Below are positions 7,447 to 15,674 of a stretch of DNA of 22,786 nucleotides, piece by piece. The DNA is taken from positions 1 through 22,786 of the forward strand of contig CAYWSJ010000054.1 of NCBI GenBank assembly GCA_964461045.1, read 5' to 3'. The translations under genes were made by a program, and so were the position numbers. The stretch is from JAGXLC01 sp964461045. Its GTDB lineage: Bacteria; Bacteroidota; Bacteroidia; Bacteroidales; UBA12077. Within the stretch, counting starts at the first letter, position 1. Every line of letters begins with the position of its first letter. The notes beneath the pieces were generated by a model. That model saw only the letters and a program-made list of their open reading frames with translations. It had not been told where the DNA came from and searched no databases.

Positions 7447-8199
7447 ATGGGTATTTTGAAAATAGATAATAATTGGGCAAAAGAATTGTTTCCCGGAGGA
7501 ATACATTATCCTTCATCAACAGTAATCAGCGGAAGAGGAGGTTCAGGTAAACCTCTTGTGGAACTGGCATTTGTTGCAGAATGGGTTAAGCAGGGAGGTA
7601 AAACCATTGGAATTCCATTGCAATATCCAGACAGTAAATTTCTTAAAGAATCTATGCGAAAATTATACGATCTGGATTTAAATGATTATAAGCGAAAAAG
7701 TGTCTTTATTCAGTTTGATCCTGACTTAAAAAATATTCAGGATCTTAGTCAGGAAGAACTTGCCGTGAATCTGTTAATTCCGGATATGTGGGACAGGATG
7801 ATTGAAAAGAGTCTGGACAAAATGAATGCAGACAAAGAAGAGGTGCTTATTTATGGTTCAGCATTGAATCTGTTGCTTTTTGCTCCTGCATATACTAGCT
7901 CTAGCGTGATAAAGATCTCTGAGTTGCTGAAAAATAATGCTGGTTTTACATATTTGTTTACAGTGAGTAATAATGTGATGGGCGAGAAGATAGCCAATTG
8001 GGAGGAGGCGGCTGATAATCTTTTCTTCACACTGATGGAAGAGAAGGAATTATATGTTTGTGCAGAGCGTATTAACCAGCAGGCTGTGCAGACAGAAAAA
8101 TATCATATAGATATTCAGCCGGAAACACTGGATGAAATAAAAGAAATTGCTGAGAAAAACCGGAAAAAATTAATTCCGAAATTGAAAAAAATAAAATGA
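7447..8199 (+). CDS. Degenerate KaiC/RecA-superfamily (RAD55-like) ATPase-fold protein
   Basis: 250 aa, resembling single-domain KaiC/RadA-like proteins. The order is an opening LFPGGIHYPSSTVISGRGG, a P-loop, a Walker-B-position strand, and a late EEAADNLFF segment. The P-loop reads GRGGSGKP (29-36): the Ser/Thr after the invariant Lys, which binds Mg, is Pro. At the Walker B position the strand reads EEVLIYGSALNLL, without the usual Asp. Both changes argue against normal ATP hydrolysis; nucleotide binding or a structural role is more likely. I chose the ATG at 7447; a TTG at 7423 is open but would only add KQKNDCI-like residues. It lies 16 nt before the DUF169 gene and follows the Mrp gene after a hairpin. 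Confidence 0.65.
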   Translation: MGILKIDNNWAKELFPGGIHYPSSTVISGRGGSGKPLVELAFVAEWVKQGGKTIGIPLQYPDSKFLKESMRKLYDLDLNDYKRKSVFIQFDPDLKNIQDLSQEELAVNLLIPDMWDRMIEKSLDKMNADKEEVLIYGSALNLLLFAPAYTSSSVIKISELLKNNAGFTYLFTVSNNVMGEKIANWEEAADNLFFTLMEEKELYVCAERINQQAVQTEKYHIDIQPETLDEIKEIAEKNRKKLIPKLKKIK

Positions 8200-8215
8200 C
8201 AAAAATCCGAAATTC

Positions 8216-8842
8216 ATGATCGATCAGCTTAAAAAGATTTTCGGAGTGAAATGCACCGGGATTTCAATAAACGGGTTGTCTGAAAGGTTTTTAAATCACC
8301 CGGGTAAAAAGATGAAATTTTGCGAAGCAGTTCATCATTCTTTTGATTTGCCGCTGGAAATTACTGATAAGAATTTAGGTTGCCCCGGAGCAAGAAGAAG
8401 CATTGGTTTTGATAACCAGTCTGATGAACTGGTGAAAATGATTTCAGGAAATACAGGTATACCTGAAAATTATATCTCTGATTCTTTTAAAGATATCCCA
8501 ATTATACAAACAAAAGTGAATAATTTAATTCTTGGGATACCAGAAGATATGGAAGAAGAAATAAAACCCGATGTTTTTATTATTTATACTATTCCTGAAA
8601 AAATTATGAAGTTTATTCATCAACTGGCAGGGTTGAAAATAAAGCCTTATTTACCGCCCTATTCATTAAATTCAATATGTGGAAATGTTTTTGCCAGGGC
8701 TTATCAGGATGAGAAAATCACCATTTCTTTTGGTTGCCCGGAGTCAAGAAATTTTGGGGGCGTTGAAAAAGAGGAGGTAGTTATAGGGCTTCCTGCCAGT
8801 TATGCCGAAAAATTTCTGAATAATGTCTCTATAAAAACGTAA
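8216..8842 (+). CDS. DUF169 family protein
   Basis: 208 aa, matching the uncharacterised DUF169 (COG2043) pattern. KFCEAVH lies near 35-41 and GCPGARRSIGF at 55-65. The second half has NSICGNVFARAYQDEKITIS (152-171) followed directly by FGCPESRNFGG and VVIGLP. Four of its cysteines (C36, C56, C155, C174) sit at these motif positions and could together bind a metal or Fe-S cluster, which is inference. C13 looks less likely to be conserved. No signal peptide or membrane segment is present. It is the last gene of the run, 16 nt after the KaiC-like gene and followed by a repeat-rich gap. The family's biochemical role is not known to me. Confidence 0.75.
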   Translation: MIDQLKKIFGVKCTGISINGLSERFLNHPGKKMKFCEAVHHSFDLPLEITDKNLGCPGARRSIGFDNQSDELVKMISGNTGIPENYISDSFKDIPIIQTKVNNLILGIPEDMEEEIKPDVFIIYTIPEKIMKFIHQLAGLKIKPYLPPYSLNSICGNVFARAYQDEKITISFGCPESRNFGGVEKEEVVIGLPASYAEKFLNNVSIKT

Positions 8843-8872
8843 GTTCGATATAAGTATAACAACTAAATTACA

Positions 8873-9024
8873 GGCATTCAGATACCCCTAGCCTTTAGGC
8901 TGGGGTTTGTCAGGTACGAGTTATGTTGATTTTTGAAAATTTTGTAAATTAAATTACAAAATTTTCAAAAATCTTTTTCCTAAGAGAACTGTAACCCCAA
9001 CTTGAAAGTTTTTGATATCTGAAT
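8873..9024 (-). repeat. Dispersed palindromic intergenic element, copy 2 (inverted orientation)
   Basis: Carries a perfect 20-bp inverted repeat: 8928-8947 (GATTTTTGAAAATTTTGTAA) and its complement at 8954-8973, with a 6-nt loop. Upstream is a GC-rich hairpin, CCCCTAGCC (8885-8893) with GGCTGGGG (8898-8905) around TTTA. On the reverse strand the order palindrome, about 22 nt, CCTAAAGG-type hairpin matches copies 1 and 3. The inner core AAATTTTGTAA is shared but the outer 10 nt of each arm differ, with both arms changed together. An outer 9-bp pair ATTCAGATA (8876-8884)/TATCTGAAT (9016-9024) may mark the element ends. It lies between convergent genes. Confidence 0.7.
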
Positions 9025-9098
9025 ATCAGTAATATAAAGGGTGTTTTTGCTACATCGAATTCACGTTAAGTGCGATGCAATGATTAGAATCATAGGCT

Positions 9099-9149
9099 GG
9101 CATTCAGGCAGTCCTGGGTTTTAGGCTATGCTGTGCAAAAACAGGTTAG
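9099..9149 (+). repeat. Short secondary repeat unit, copy B
   Basis: GGCATTCAGGCAGTCCTGGG followed by TTTTAGGCT and ACAGGTTAG (9141-9149) resembles 5598-5641. Its first nine bases, GGCATTCAG, also repeat exactly at 8873-8881, at the start of palindromic copy 2, so the two flank a stretch of about 235 bp. It may be a far-end remnant of the same element. The rest of the 347-nt gap 8843-9189 shows no gene. Confidence 0.4.
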
Positions 9150-9189
9150 CTAAAAGTTGACTGTTAAATCGGAAACATGATAAAAGAAA

Positions 9190-9918
9190 CTATTCATCCA
9201 AACCAAAGACTTTAGCCACTTCTTTTCGGTAGTTTTTCCCAATGGGTAGTTTTTCACCCATCAGTTCAATTTGGTTTCCTTCCAAAGCATCAATTTTTTT
9301 TATGGAAACAATGTAGGATTTATGGATGCGGATAAACTGTTCCGAGGGTAGCTTTTCCTCAAGCTCCTTCAATGAAGCCAGTGCGGTAATTTTTTTCTTA
9401 TTTTCTGAATGGAAGGTCACATAAGCTTTCTGACCTTCAACATAAATCAGGTCTTCATAATTAATTTTATAAAATTTACGGTCTGCTCTTATAATCAAGT
9501 AGTTGTCTTTGAAATCGGTTTCCGTTTTGTTATCGTTTGAGTCTGGTTGCGTTTCTTTTTCCTGTATGTTTTTACTTACCTTGTTTACAGCTTTCAGAAA
9601 CCTGTCAAAAGAAAAAGGTTTCAACAGGTAATCGGTTACCTCCAGTTCAAATCCTTCCAAAGCATATTCTTCATAAGCGGTGGTAAGAATTACATGAGGC
9701 TTTTTTTCCAGGCTTCGGAGAAAATCCAGTCCCGAGATGTCTGGCATCTGGATATCAAGGAAAAGCAGGTCGATTTTTCCGGTTTGTAATTCATCCATTG
9801 CTTTCAGAGGGGAATTATAATCTCCAATAAGCTGCAGATAAGGTATTTTGGCAATATAGTCCTTGATATATTTCCGGGCTAAATATTCATCGTCTATTAT
9901 GGCGCATCTGATTTGCAT
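9190..9918 (-). CDS. LytTR-family response regulator
   Basis: Two-component response regulator, 242 aa. The receiver domain covers about 1-120, with the acidic pair D9/D10, phospho-acceptor D55 in LLFLDIQMPDISG, T80 in ILTTAY and K100 in LLKPFS. A linker (about 121-138) rich in Asp, Asn and Lys leads to a LytTR DNA-binding domain at about 140-238 (YVEGQKAYVTFH, FIRIHKSYIVSIKKI, LPIGKNYR). LytTR domains bind pairs of short direct repeats one to two helical turns apart. It lies 27 nt downstream of the kinase in the same operon. Matching operator candidates stand in the divergent intergenic region at 11035-11156, so it probably controls its own operon and the efflux genes. Confidence 0.93.
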   Translation of the reverse strand: MQIRCAIIDDEYLARKYIKDYIAKIPYLQLIGDYNSPLKAMDELQTGKIDLLFLDIQMPDISGLDFLRSLEKKPHVILTTAYEEYALEGFELEVTDYLLKPFSFDRFLKAVNKVSKNIQEKETQPDSNDNKTETDFKDNYLIIRADRKFYKINYEDLIYVEGQKAYVTFHSENKKKITALASLKELEEKLPSEQFIRIHKSYIVSIKKIDALEGNQIELMGEKLPIGKNYRKEVAKVFGLDE

Positions 9919-9945
9919 CTTTCTCTGTTTTTTGAATCAGAAAAA

Positions 9946-10974
9946 TTATTTTTGTTTGTTTATCTCCAGTTTGACCTTAAAGATAAGGTCTTTTTCTTCA
10001 ATCTTCAAAGAATGTTTACCGGGATATAGCACCTCAAGCCTTTGCCTTACGTTTGAAATCCCCATTCCCCTTCCGGCTGAAGGTTTCCCTTCTTCAGGAA
10101 TACTATTTTCTATGGAAAAAGATATTTTATCTGCTCCTGCAGTTAACTTAATATGAATCCAGGCCGGGGGAAATTCTTCTATCTTGCTGTATTTAAAAGC
10201 ATTTTCAATAAATGGAATGAATAACATTGGGGAAATGGCACATTCAGGATCAACCCTTTCTTTATTAAAAGCAATGTTTTGCTCATGCTCTGATTTCATT
10301 CTTTGGAAAGAGATAAAATTTTCAACATAATTAATCTCATCCTTCAGCTTTACTGTGTCTTTACTGCAATCATAAAACACATAGCGCAGCATTTTAGAAA
10401 GTTGCAGCACACTTTCCGGGGCTTTTTCCGACTGTGTGTAGGTAAGTGAATAGATATTGTTTAAAGCATTAAAAATAAAGTGTGGGTTTATTTGTGCCTT
10501 GAGGAGCTTCAACTCAGTACCCAGTTTTTCTTCTTTTAGGTTTTTCTCACGGGTGGCCTGTTTTTTAATAGTTCCAGCCAGCAATATGGTAATACTGATA
10601 AAATGACTCATCAGGAAGATCAAGAAAGATCGCATAAGCGGAAAGATTAAAGGAATTTCTTTCGGGGGGCTGCTGATTCTGTGAGGAAAAATAAGAAAAC
10701 GCTCTGCTGCCAGGTGTAAAATTGTTATGAGGGAGATAGAGAGAAAACTGAAAAGGATATAATTGATCTTTCTTCTTCTAAAGAAAAAAACAGGATATAA
10801 AAAATAGTCATTGATTAGAAAAACTGTAATAATTAAAAGGGCGGTGATAATACCCGAAAATAGAGCATACTTTAAAGGCAGCAGGTGATTGAGCGACAAG
10901 AAGATAATCAGGCTAATACCTATGGCTACCAGTCCTTTGTGTACAACAGATTGTATATTGATTTTAATCTTCAT
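9946..10974 (-). CDS. LytS/YehU-type sensor histidine kinase
   Basis: Membrane sensor kinase of the His_kinase (PF06580) class, 342 aa. Four hydrophobic segments lie at about 17-35, 38-57, 72-93 and 113-135, with no large extracytoplasmic domain. A short linker leads to the phospho-acceptor motif KAQINPHFIFNALNNIYSL with H165. The ATPase domain has MLFIPFIENAFKYS (N box) and GRGMGISNVRQRLEVLYPG (G box). It should phosphorylate the LytTR regulator encoded 27 nt downstream. With so little exposed sensor region, the signal is probably sensed in or at the membrane, such as envelope stress or pump substrates (inference). It is divergent from the RND operon, sharing a control region with it. Confidence 0.92.
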   Translation of the reverse strand: MKIKINIQSVVHKGLVAIGISLIIFLSLNHLLPLKYALFSGIITALLIITVFLINDYFLYPVFFFRRRKINYILFSFLSISLITILHLAAERFLIFPHRISSPPKEIPLIFPLMRSFLIFLMSHFISITILLAGTIKKQATREKNLKEEKLGTELKLLKAQINPHFIFNALNNIYSLTYTQSEKAPESVLQLSKMLRYVFYDCSKDTVKLKDEINYVENFISFQRMKSEHEQNIAFNKERVDPECAISPMLFIPFIENAFKYSKIEEFPPAWIHIKLTAGADKISFSIENSIPEEGKPSAGRGMGISNVRQRLEVLYPGKHSLKIEEKDLIFKVKLEINKQK

Positions 10975-11001
10975 CGTTTATCTTCTTTTTATTTTAAGAG
11001 C

Positions 11002-11068
11002 CAAAAATATAACAAAATAAAATCCACAGGTATGTTATTAAACGAAAGAAACTGTTTTCTGAACCAAA
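11002..11068 (-). promoter_or_regulatory. Candidate kinase-operon promoter with LytTR boxes
   Basis: Read on the minus strand: a distal box TTTGGTTCAGAAA (11068-11056), a proximal box TTTCGTTTAATAA (11047-11035) starting 21 bp later, then 25 nt, then TATTTTTG (11009-11002), which matches TAnnTTTG. The predicted start of transcription is near 10995, about 20 nt before the kinase ATG at 10974. No TTTG -33 element is at the usual distance, as expected for an activator-dependent promoter. The proximal box is identical to the one facing the efflux operon. Confidence 0.55.
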
Positions 11069-11122
11069 TGACTCAGGTGCTAAACAATCGTTTTTAATTC
11101 TTTTTATTGAAGTTTTTGAATC

Positions 11123-11189
11123 GTTCGTTTATAACCGCTAATATTTCGTTTAATAATTTTTTTTTGTTGTAATAATCAAATTAATCTTG
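11123..11189 (+). promoter_or_regulatory. Candidate efflux-operon promoter with LytTR boxes
   Basis: A distal box GTTCGTTTATAAC (11123-11135) and a proximal box TTTCGTTTAATAA (11144-11156) begin exactly 21 bp apart. They are followed after 25 nt by TAATCTTG (11182-11189), one mismatch from TAnnTTTG. The proximal box is a perfect 13-bp inverted copy of the one at 11035-11047, at the same 25-nt distance from its -7 element. An extra weaker ATCGTTTTTAA lies at 11087-11097. Predicted transcription start is near 11196. Confidence 0.6.
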
Positions 11190-11222
11190 CGTCCAATTGA
11201 TAAAATGAAAAAAACATACATC

Positions 11223-12338
11223 ATGAAAAAGAAAGTGTTATATTTTTTGGCTAGTTTCCTGGTACTCGCTCTTGCGGTAGGATTGACAAGTTTTTTTATG
11301 AAAAACCAGGAGGAACCAAGAAGGAGTATGAAGAACGAAAACTTACTTTCAGTGAAAGTAGATACGGTTTCTACCAGGAAGTTGCATCCTTCGGTAGAGT
11401 ATGAAGGCCGGATTAGTTCTTACGAAACTGTTGCTCTGGCAGCAGAGGTAACCGGCCGGATTATGAAAGGAGAAGGCCCTTTTAAGGAGGGAGAAAGTTT
11501 TCAAAAAGGTGATTTATTAGTAAAAATATATAAAGAAGACGCACAGGCTGCAATGACTTCAGGGAAAAGTAATTTTCTCCGCACATTGTCTTCTATTTTG
11601 CCTGACTTGAAAGTAGATTTTCCGGACGAATATAAAAAATGGAAACATTATTTTAACAAAATTGATGTTCACCAGGAATTGCCTGAATTGCCAAAGATTG
11701 ATTCTGAAAAAGAGCAGGTTTTTATGGCATCACAGGGTGTGTTGCCTGAGTATTATAATCTTCACCAACAGGAAATCAGGCTGAAGAAGTATAACCTTTA
11801 TGCTCCTTTTGACGGGGCTTTTCAAAGAGTAAACAAACAGGTAGGAGCAATTGCCAGTCCTGGAGCTGCGCTTGCTACCATTGTACGAACCGATAAGCTG
11901 GAAGTGATTGTTCCCGTGCCTCCTGAAGATGCCAGATGGATAAGCCCCGGAGATAAAGTAAAATTAACCGGAAACAAAGGAATTGCCAGGAACGGAAATG
12001 TTACGCGGGTTGCTGACTTCCTTGATCCTTCAACTCAATCGGTGAATATTTATGTAAAATACATTCCTTCCGGCCCCAGGAGTTTTAAAGTAGGAGAATT
12101 CGTAAAGGCCAATTTTAAAATTTCCAGGACAGTAAGCGGATTTATGATACCCAGGGAAGCAGTTATGGATAACGAAGAGGTTTACACGGTAAAAGATAAT
12201 CGTCTTAGAAAAAGATCAGTGAAAGTAATAAGAAAATTACAGGATAATGCAGTGATTTCCGGTCTTGAAAATGGTACACTTATAGTCAGTGAATCATTGG
12301 TTGATGTATCTGAAGGACAAAAGGTTGAAATAAGATAA
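11223..12338 (+). CDS. RND efflux periplasmic adaptor (membrane fusion protein)
   Basis: Periplasmic adaptor linking the RND pump to the outer-membrane channel, 371 aa from this start. An N-terminal anchor or uncleaved signal lies at about 4-25 (VLYFLASFLVLALAVGLTSF). The first half of the barrel-sandwich domain follows at about 62-105 (VALAAEVTGRIMKGEGPFKE, then GESFQKGDLLVKI). A short helical hairpin leads to its second half at about 195-225 (YNLYAPFDGAFQRVNKQVGA). Beta-barrel and membrane-proximal domains end the protein (GEFVKANFKISR, IPREAVMDNEEVYTV). I prefer the ATG at 11223 because the -7 element predicts transcription start near 11196. An ATG at 11205 (adding MKKTYI) is a fair alternative; the TTG at 11187 lies in the -7 element. 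The pump gene follows after 117 nt without a terminator. Confidence 0.9.
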   Translation: MKKKVLYFLASFLVLALAVGLTSFFMKNQEEPRRSMKNENLLSVKVDTVSTRKLHPSVEYEGRISSYETVALAAEVTGRIMKGEGPFKEGESFQKGDLLVKIYKEDAQAAMTSGKSNFLRTLSSILPDLKVDFPDEYKKWKHYFNKIDVHQELPELPKIDSEKEQVFMASQGVLPEYYNLHQQEIRLKKYNLYAPFDGAFQRVNKQVGAIASPGAALATIVRTDKLEVIVPVPPEDARWISPGDKVKLTGNKGIARNGNVTRVADFLDPSTQSVNIYVKYIPSGPRSFKVGEFVKANFKISRTVSGFMIPREAVMDNEEVYTVKDNRLRKRSVKVIRKLQDNAVISGLENGTLIVSESLVDVSEGQKVEIR

Positions 12339-12455
12339 TTAATGAGTTTATCTGTATGGTTCAGGATAACTTGCGAAATCATTCTGTAGAATAGGATATT
12401 CTCTAAAAAGCTTCCTGAATTCATCATATAGTAACAAAAGAATTAGAAAAAATTT

Positions 12456-15400
12456 ATGAAAAAGTTAGTCAGAACATTTGTCGAATATCCATTTTATGGC
12501 AAGATGGTAGTAGTGATATTCCTTGTATTAGGAGTATTGTCCTATATGAATATGAGAAAATCATCCTTCCCAATGGTGGAAACCAATACTATAAGCGTTA
12601 TGGTTAGTTACCCTGGCGCCACTCCGCAACAAATGGATGAAGGAGTAACCACCCTGGTTGAAAATGCCATTCGGGGCCTGCCGGGCATTAAAGAATTTAG
12701 TTCACAATCAATGGAAAACATGTCCAGGGTTACAATAACAGCAAGATTTGGTTACGATATTGATGAATTGCTTATTGATGTAAAGAATGCAGTTGACGGT
12801 ATATCTAATTTTCCCAGGGCTGCTGAAAAGCCAAGGGTGTCAAAAAGACGTTCAACTGCACCCGCTATGTTTCTTTCATTGGTTTCTAACAGTGATGACA
12901 GACTGGAAGTCAATGATATTGCCAACCGAATTGAAGATGATTTATTAGGTTCAGGTGAAATCTCACAGGTTGGGATATATGGTCTTCCGTCCAGCCGCAT
13001 TGAGATGGCAATTACAATTGATGAAACACAATTGCGCCGATATAACCTAAGTTTTTCTGATGTAGAAAATGCTATAAGCAGCAACAACCTGGATATTCAT
13101 GGAGGAACCATCCGTAACCCCAGGGAACAGATAAAGATTGTCAGCAGACAACGTTCTGTTAAGGCGGAAGATATTCGCAAAATTATTGTGCAAACAAATA
13201 AAGAAGGCCGGGTAATTAATTTAGGTGATATTGCAAAGGTTGAAAAACAGTTTGAAGAAGACCCAAGTGTGAGTTATGTAAAAGGAGAACTTAGTGCTAC
13301 TGTCTTTATTCAGAAATTAAAAACTGAAGATCTGGAAGAGATTTCAGATTTTGTTAAGAAGTATATTGACGATTTTAATCAATCTCATGAGAAATTCCGT
13401 CTGGAGATTTTACATGATTTTAATGAAAATATTGACTCCCAGCTTTCTATATTGATAAGCAATGGTTTGTTGGGAATTTTCCTGGTTATCATTATGCTTA
13501 CCCTGTTGCTCAACTTCAGGCTATCTCTTTGGGTAGCATGGGGTATACCGGCATCATTCCTGGGTATGTTTATTGTAGCATCTTCTTATGGAATAACGAT
13601 TAATGTCATTTCACTTGTCGGCATGATACTAATTATTGGTATTCTGGTGGATGATGGCATTGTGATTGGTGAGAATATTTTTACGCATTTTGAAAGAGGG
13701 AAAAAACCAAGGCTTGCAGCCATTGACGGCACGGTTGAAGTCCTGCCTGCTGTCTTTGTTTCTATTTCCACAACCATGATTGCTTTTGCACCCTTATTCT
13801 TTGTGGAGGGTCACATGGAATTTTTATATGTACTTGCCTTTGTGGTTATTTTTGCATTGGCTTTTTCACTAATTGAGGCTTTGTTTGTTCTTCCTGCTCA
13901 TGTGGGTAACCCGCGGGTACTTAAAGAAAGTAAGAGAAATCATAAAGCCAGCCGATATACGAACAAAATAATTCATCTGCTCAGGGAACGTCTATACATG
14001 CCGCTACTTAGAAGGATACTTTCTCACAAAGGTTTTATGCTATCCATTGTTACAGCTTTAATTATTCTTACGGGCGGGTTGATGGTTAGCGGAAAATTGC
14101 CGTTTACTTTTTTCCCACCTCAGCCGGCGGATATGTTTTCAATAGACCTGGCTTTGAAACCTGGTGTAAACAGAGACATTACAAAGGAGAAATTATTTTT
14201 TATAGAGGATAAGCTTTATGAAGTAAATGAAGAATTGATGGAAGAGCATGGAGATACAACATCTTATGTACATACTACTTCGGTTTACCTGGGTAGTTCT
14301 TTTGATGGTTCTGAATCGGGTACTCATGCAGGAATGATCCGCGTATTTTTAAATCCGCTGGAAGATACAGAGGTTTCTGACCAGACAATTAAAAGAGCTT
14401 TGAATAAGAAGATAGGAGAAATACCTTCGGCTTATAAATTTGCCATTGGTGCCTCTGGTCGTTTTGGGGCTCCTGTATCTATTAGTTTGCTGGGGTATGA
14501 TATGGATGAACTCAGAAAAGCTCAGAATGAACTTGAGGAAGGTCTTGGAAATATGGATGCTTTGTTTAATATTACAAACAATGCACAACTGGGAAGCCAG
14601 GAAATTCGCCTGAAGCTTAAGCCTAAAGCCTATACATTGGGGTTAACACAAACTTCGCTGATGAATAAAGTGAGGAATGGATTTTATGGAGCACTTGCCC
14701 AGAGAATCCAGGATGGTAAAGATGAAATTTGGTTTTATGTCCGTTATCCACGCTCAAATCGTGAAACGATGGGACAGTTAGAAACAATGATGATTCAAAC
14801 ACCGGCAGGCGAATATCCTTTAACTACAGTAGCAGAAATATCAAAAGGCCGAAGTTTGAGCAGGATTAATGGTTATAATGGAAGAAGAGAAATACGGGTA
14901 GATGCTTATCTTAAAGACCAGGGTCAGGCTGTTCCTCCTATTCTTGATTATGTGGAAGAGAATATTTTGTCAGATATCATGAAAGAACATCCAGACCTGG
15001 ATTATGTCTATCAGGGTCAGAGAAAAGATACCCAGCAGCAAATTGATAGTATGACGAAGTATTTTGGTATTGCATTTTTGATTATTGTAATTGTAATAAT
15101 GGTTTACTTCAAATCTTTCCGTCAGGGTATGATTATTCTGCTCACCATCCCGCTTGGTTTTATGGGAGCCATCTGGGGACATGGTATTCATGGACAGGCC
15201 ATATCGATGTTAAGTCTCTGGGGAATGGTGGCTCTGACAGGAACCATTATTAACGACTCGGTTGTGTTTATGGCGAAGTATAATCAAAATCTTGTACAGG
15301 GATCCCGGGTTTTTGATGCTGCTATTGAAGCAGCGAGGTCACGTTTTCGACCACTGTTTCTTACTACGGTAACTACTTTTGTTGGCCTGATGCCTTTGAT

Positions 15401-15674
15401 TCTTGAAGGCAGTCCGGATGCCCAGTTTCTTGTTCCAATGGCAATATCGGTAGCTTATGGAATACTGTTTGGTTGTCTCTTCATATTATTAACATTGCCT
15501 ATTATGATCGTAATGTTTAATAAGCTGCAGGTAAGACTAAAAATGTTGTTTGGTAAGAAAGATGCAACACCTGAATCAGTTGAAGCAGCTGTGATCAACC
15601 ATCAGATTGATAAACGTCTGGAAAAAGAAATAAAAGCAGAAGAAGAGGAGAAAAGAAAAAAATATAATGAGTAA
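12456..15674 (+). CDS. RND-family efflux pump inner-membrane permease (AcrB/HAE1-like)
   Basis: Proton-driven inner-membrane transporter, 1072 aa, full length for the family. Twelve membrane helices are arranged as TM1 (about 14-30), a large periplasmic loop, TM2-6 (about 330-470), TM7, a second periplasmic loop, and TM8-12 (about 870-1035). TM4 carries the proton-relay pair D399/D400 in ILVDDGIVIGENIF; TM10 carries LTGTIINDSVVFMAKYNQN. Early motifs YPGATPQQMDEGVTTLVENA and VISLVGMILIIGILV are typical. Relatives export drugs, dyes, bile salts or lipids; metal export is less likely because the CusA-type methionine relay is not evident. The last about 30 residues are strongly charged. Its stop overlaps the channel gene by 8 nt. 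Confidence 0.95.
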   Translation: MKKLVRTFVEYPFYGKMVVVIFLVLGVLSYMNMRKSSFPMVETNTISVMVSYPGATPQQMDEGVTTLVENAIRGLPGIKEFSSQSMENMSRVTITARFGYDIDELLIDVKNAVDGISNFPRAAEKPRVSKRRSTAPAMFLSLVSNSDDRLEVNDIANRIEDDLLGSGEISQVGIYGLPSSRIEMAITIDETQLRRYNLSFSDVENAISSNNLDIHGGTIRNPREQIKIVSRQRSVKAEDIRKIIVQTNKEGRVINLGDIAKVEKQFEEDPSVSYVKGELSATVFIQKLKTEDLEEISDFVKKYIDDFNQSHEKFRLEILHDFNENIDSQLSILISNGLLGIFLVIIMLTLLLNFRLSLWVAWGIPASFLGMFIVASSYGITINVISLVGMILIIGILVDDGIVIGENIFTHFERGKKPRLAAIDGTVEVLPAVFVSISTTMIAFAPLFFVEGHMEFLYVLAFVVIFALAFSLIEALFVLPAHVGNPRVLKESKRNHKASRYTNKIIHLLRERLYMPLLRRILSHKGFMLSIVTALIILTGGLMVSGKLPFTFFPPQPADMFSIDLALKPGVNRDITKEKLFFIEDKLYEVNEELMEEHGDTTSYVHTTSVYLGSSFDGSESGTHAGMIRVFLNPLEDTEVSDQTIKRALNKKIGEIPSAYKFAIGASGRFGAPVSISLLGYDMDELRKAQNELEEGLGNMDALFNITNNAQLGSQEIRLKLKPKAYTLGLTQTSLMNKVRNGFYGALAQRIQDGKDEIWFYVRYPRSNRETMGQLETMMIQTPAGEYPLTTVAEISKGRSLSRINGYNGRREIRVDAYLKDQGQAVPPILDYVEENILSDIMKEHPDLDYVYQGQRKDTQQQIDSMTKYFGIAFLIIVIVIMVYFKSFRQGMIILLTIPLGFMGAIWGHGIHGQAISMLSLWGMVALTGTIINDSVVFMAKYNQNLVQGSRVFDAAIEAARSRFRPLFLTTVTTFVGLMPLILEGSPDAQFLVPMAISVAYGILFGCLFILLTLPIMIVMFNKLQVRLKMLFGKKDATPESVEAAVINHQIDKRLEKEIKAEEEEKRKKYNE

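Noticed and set aside
11187..11222. Alternative upstream starts (TTG 11187, ATG 11205) for the efflux adaptor
   Set aside because: The TTG lies in the predicted -7 element. ATG 11205 remains possible, but would leave a leader of only about 9 nt.
12339..12455. Separate promoter for the RND pump in the 117-nt gap after the adaptor
   Set aside because: I see no convincing TAnnTTTG with a TTTG partner and no terminator, so a single operon is the simpler reading.
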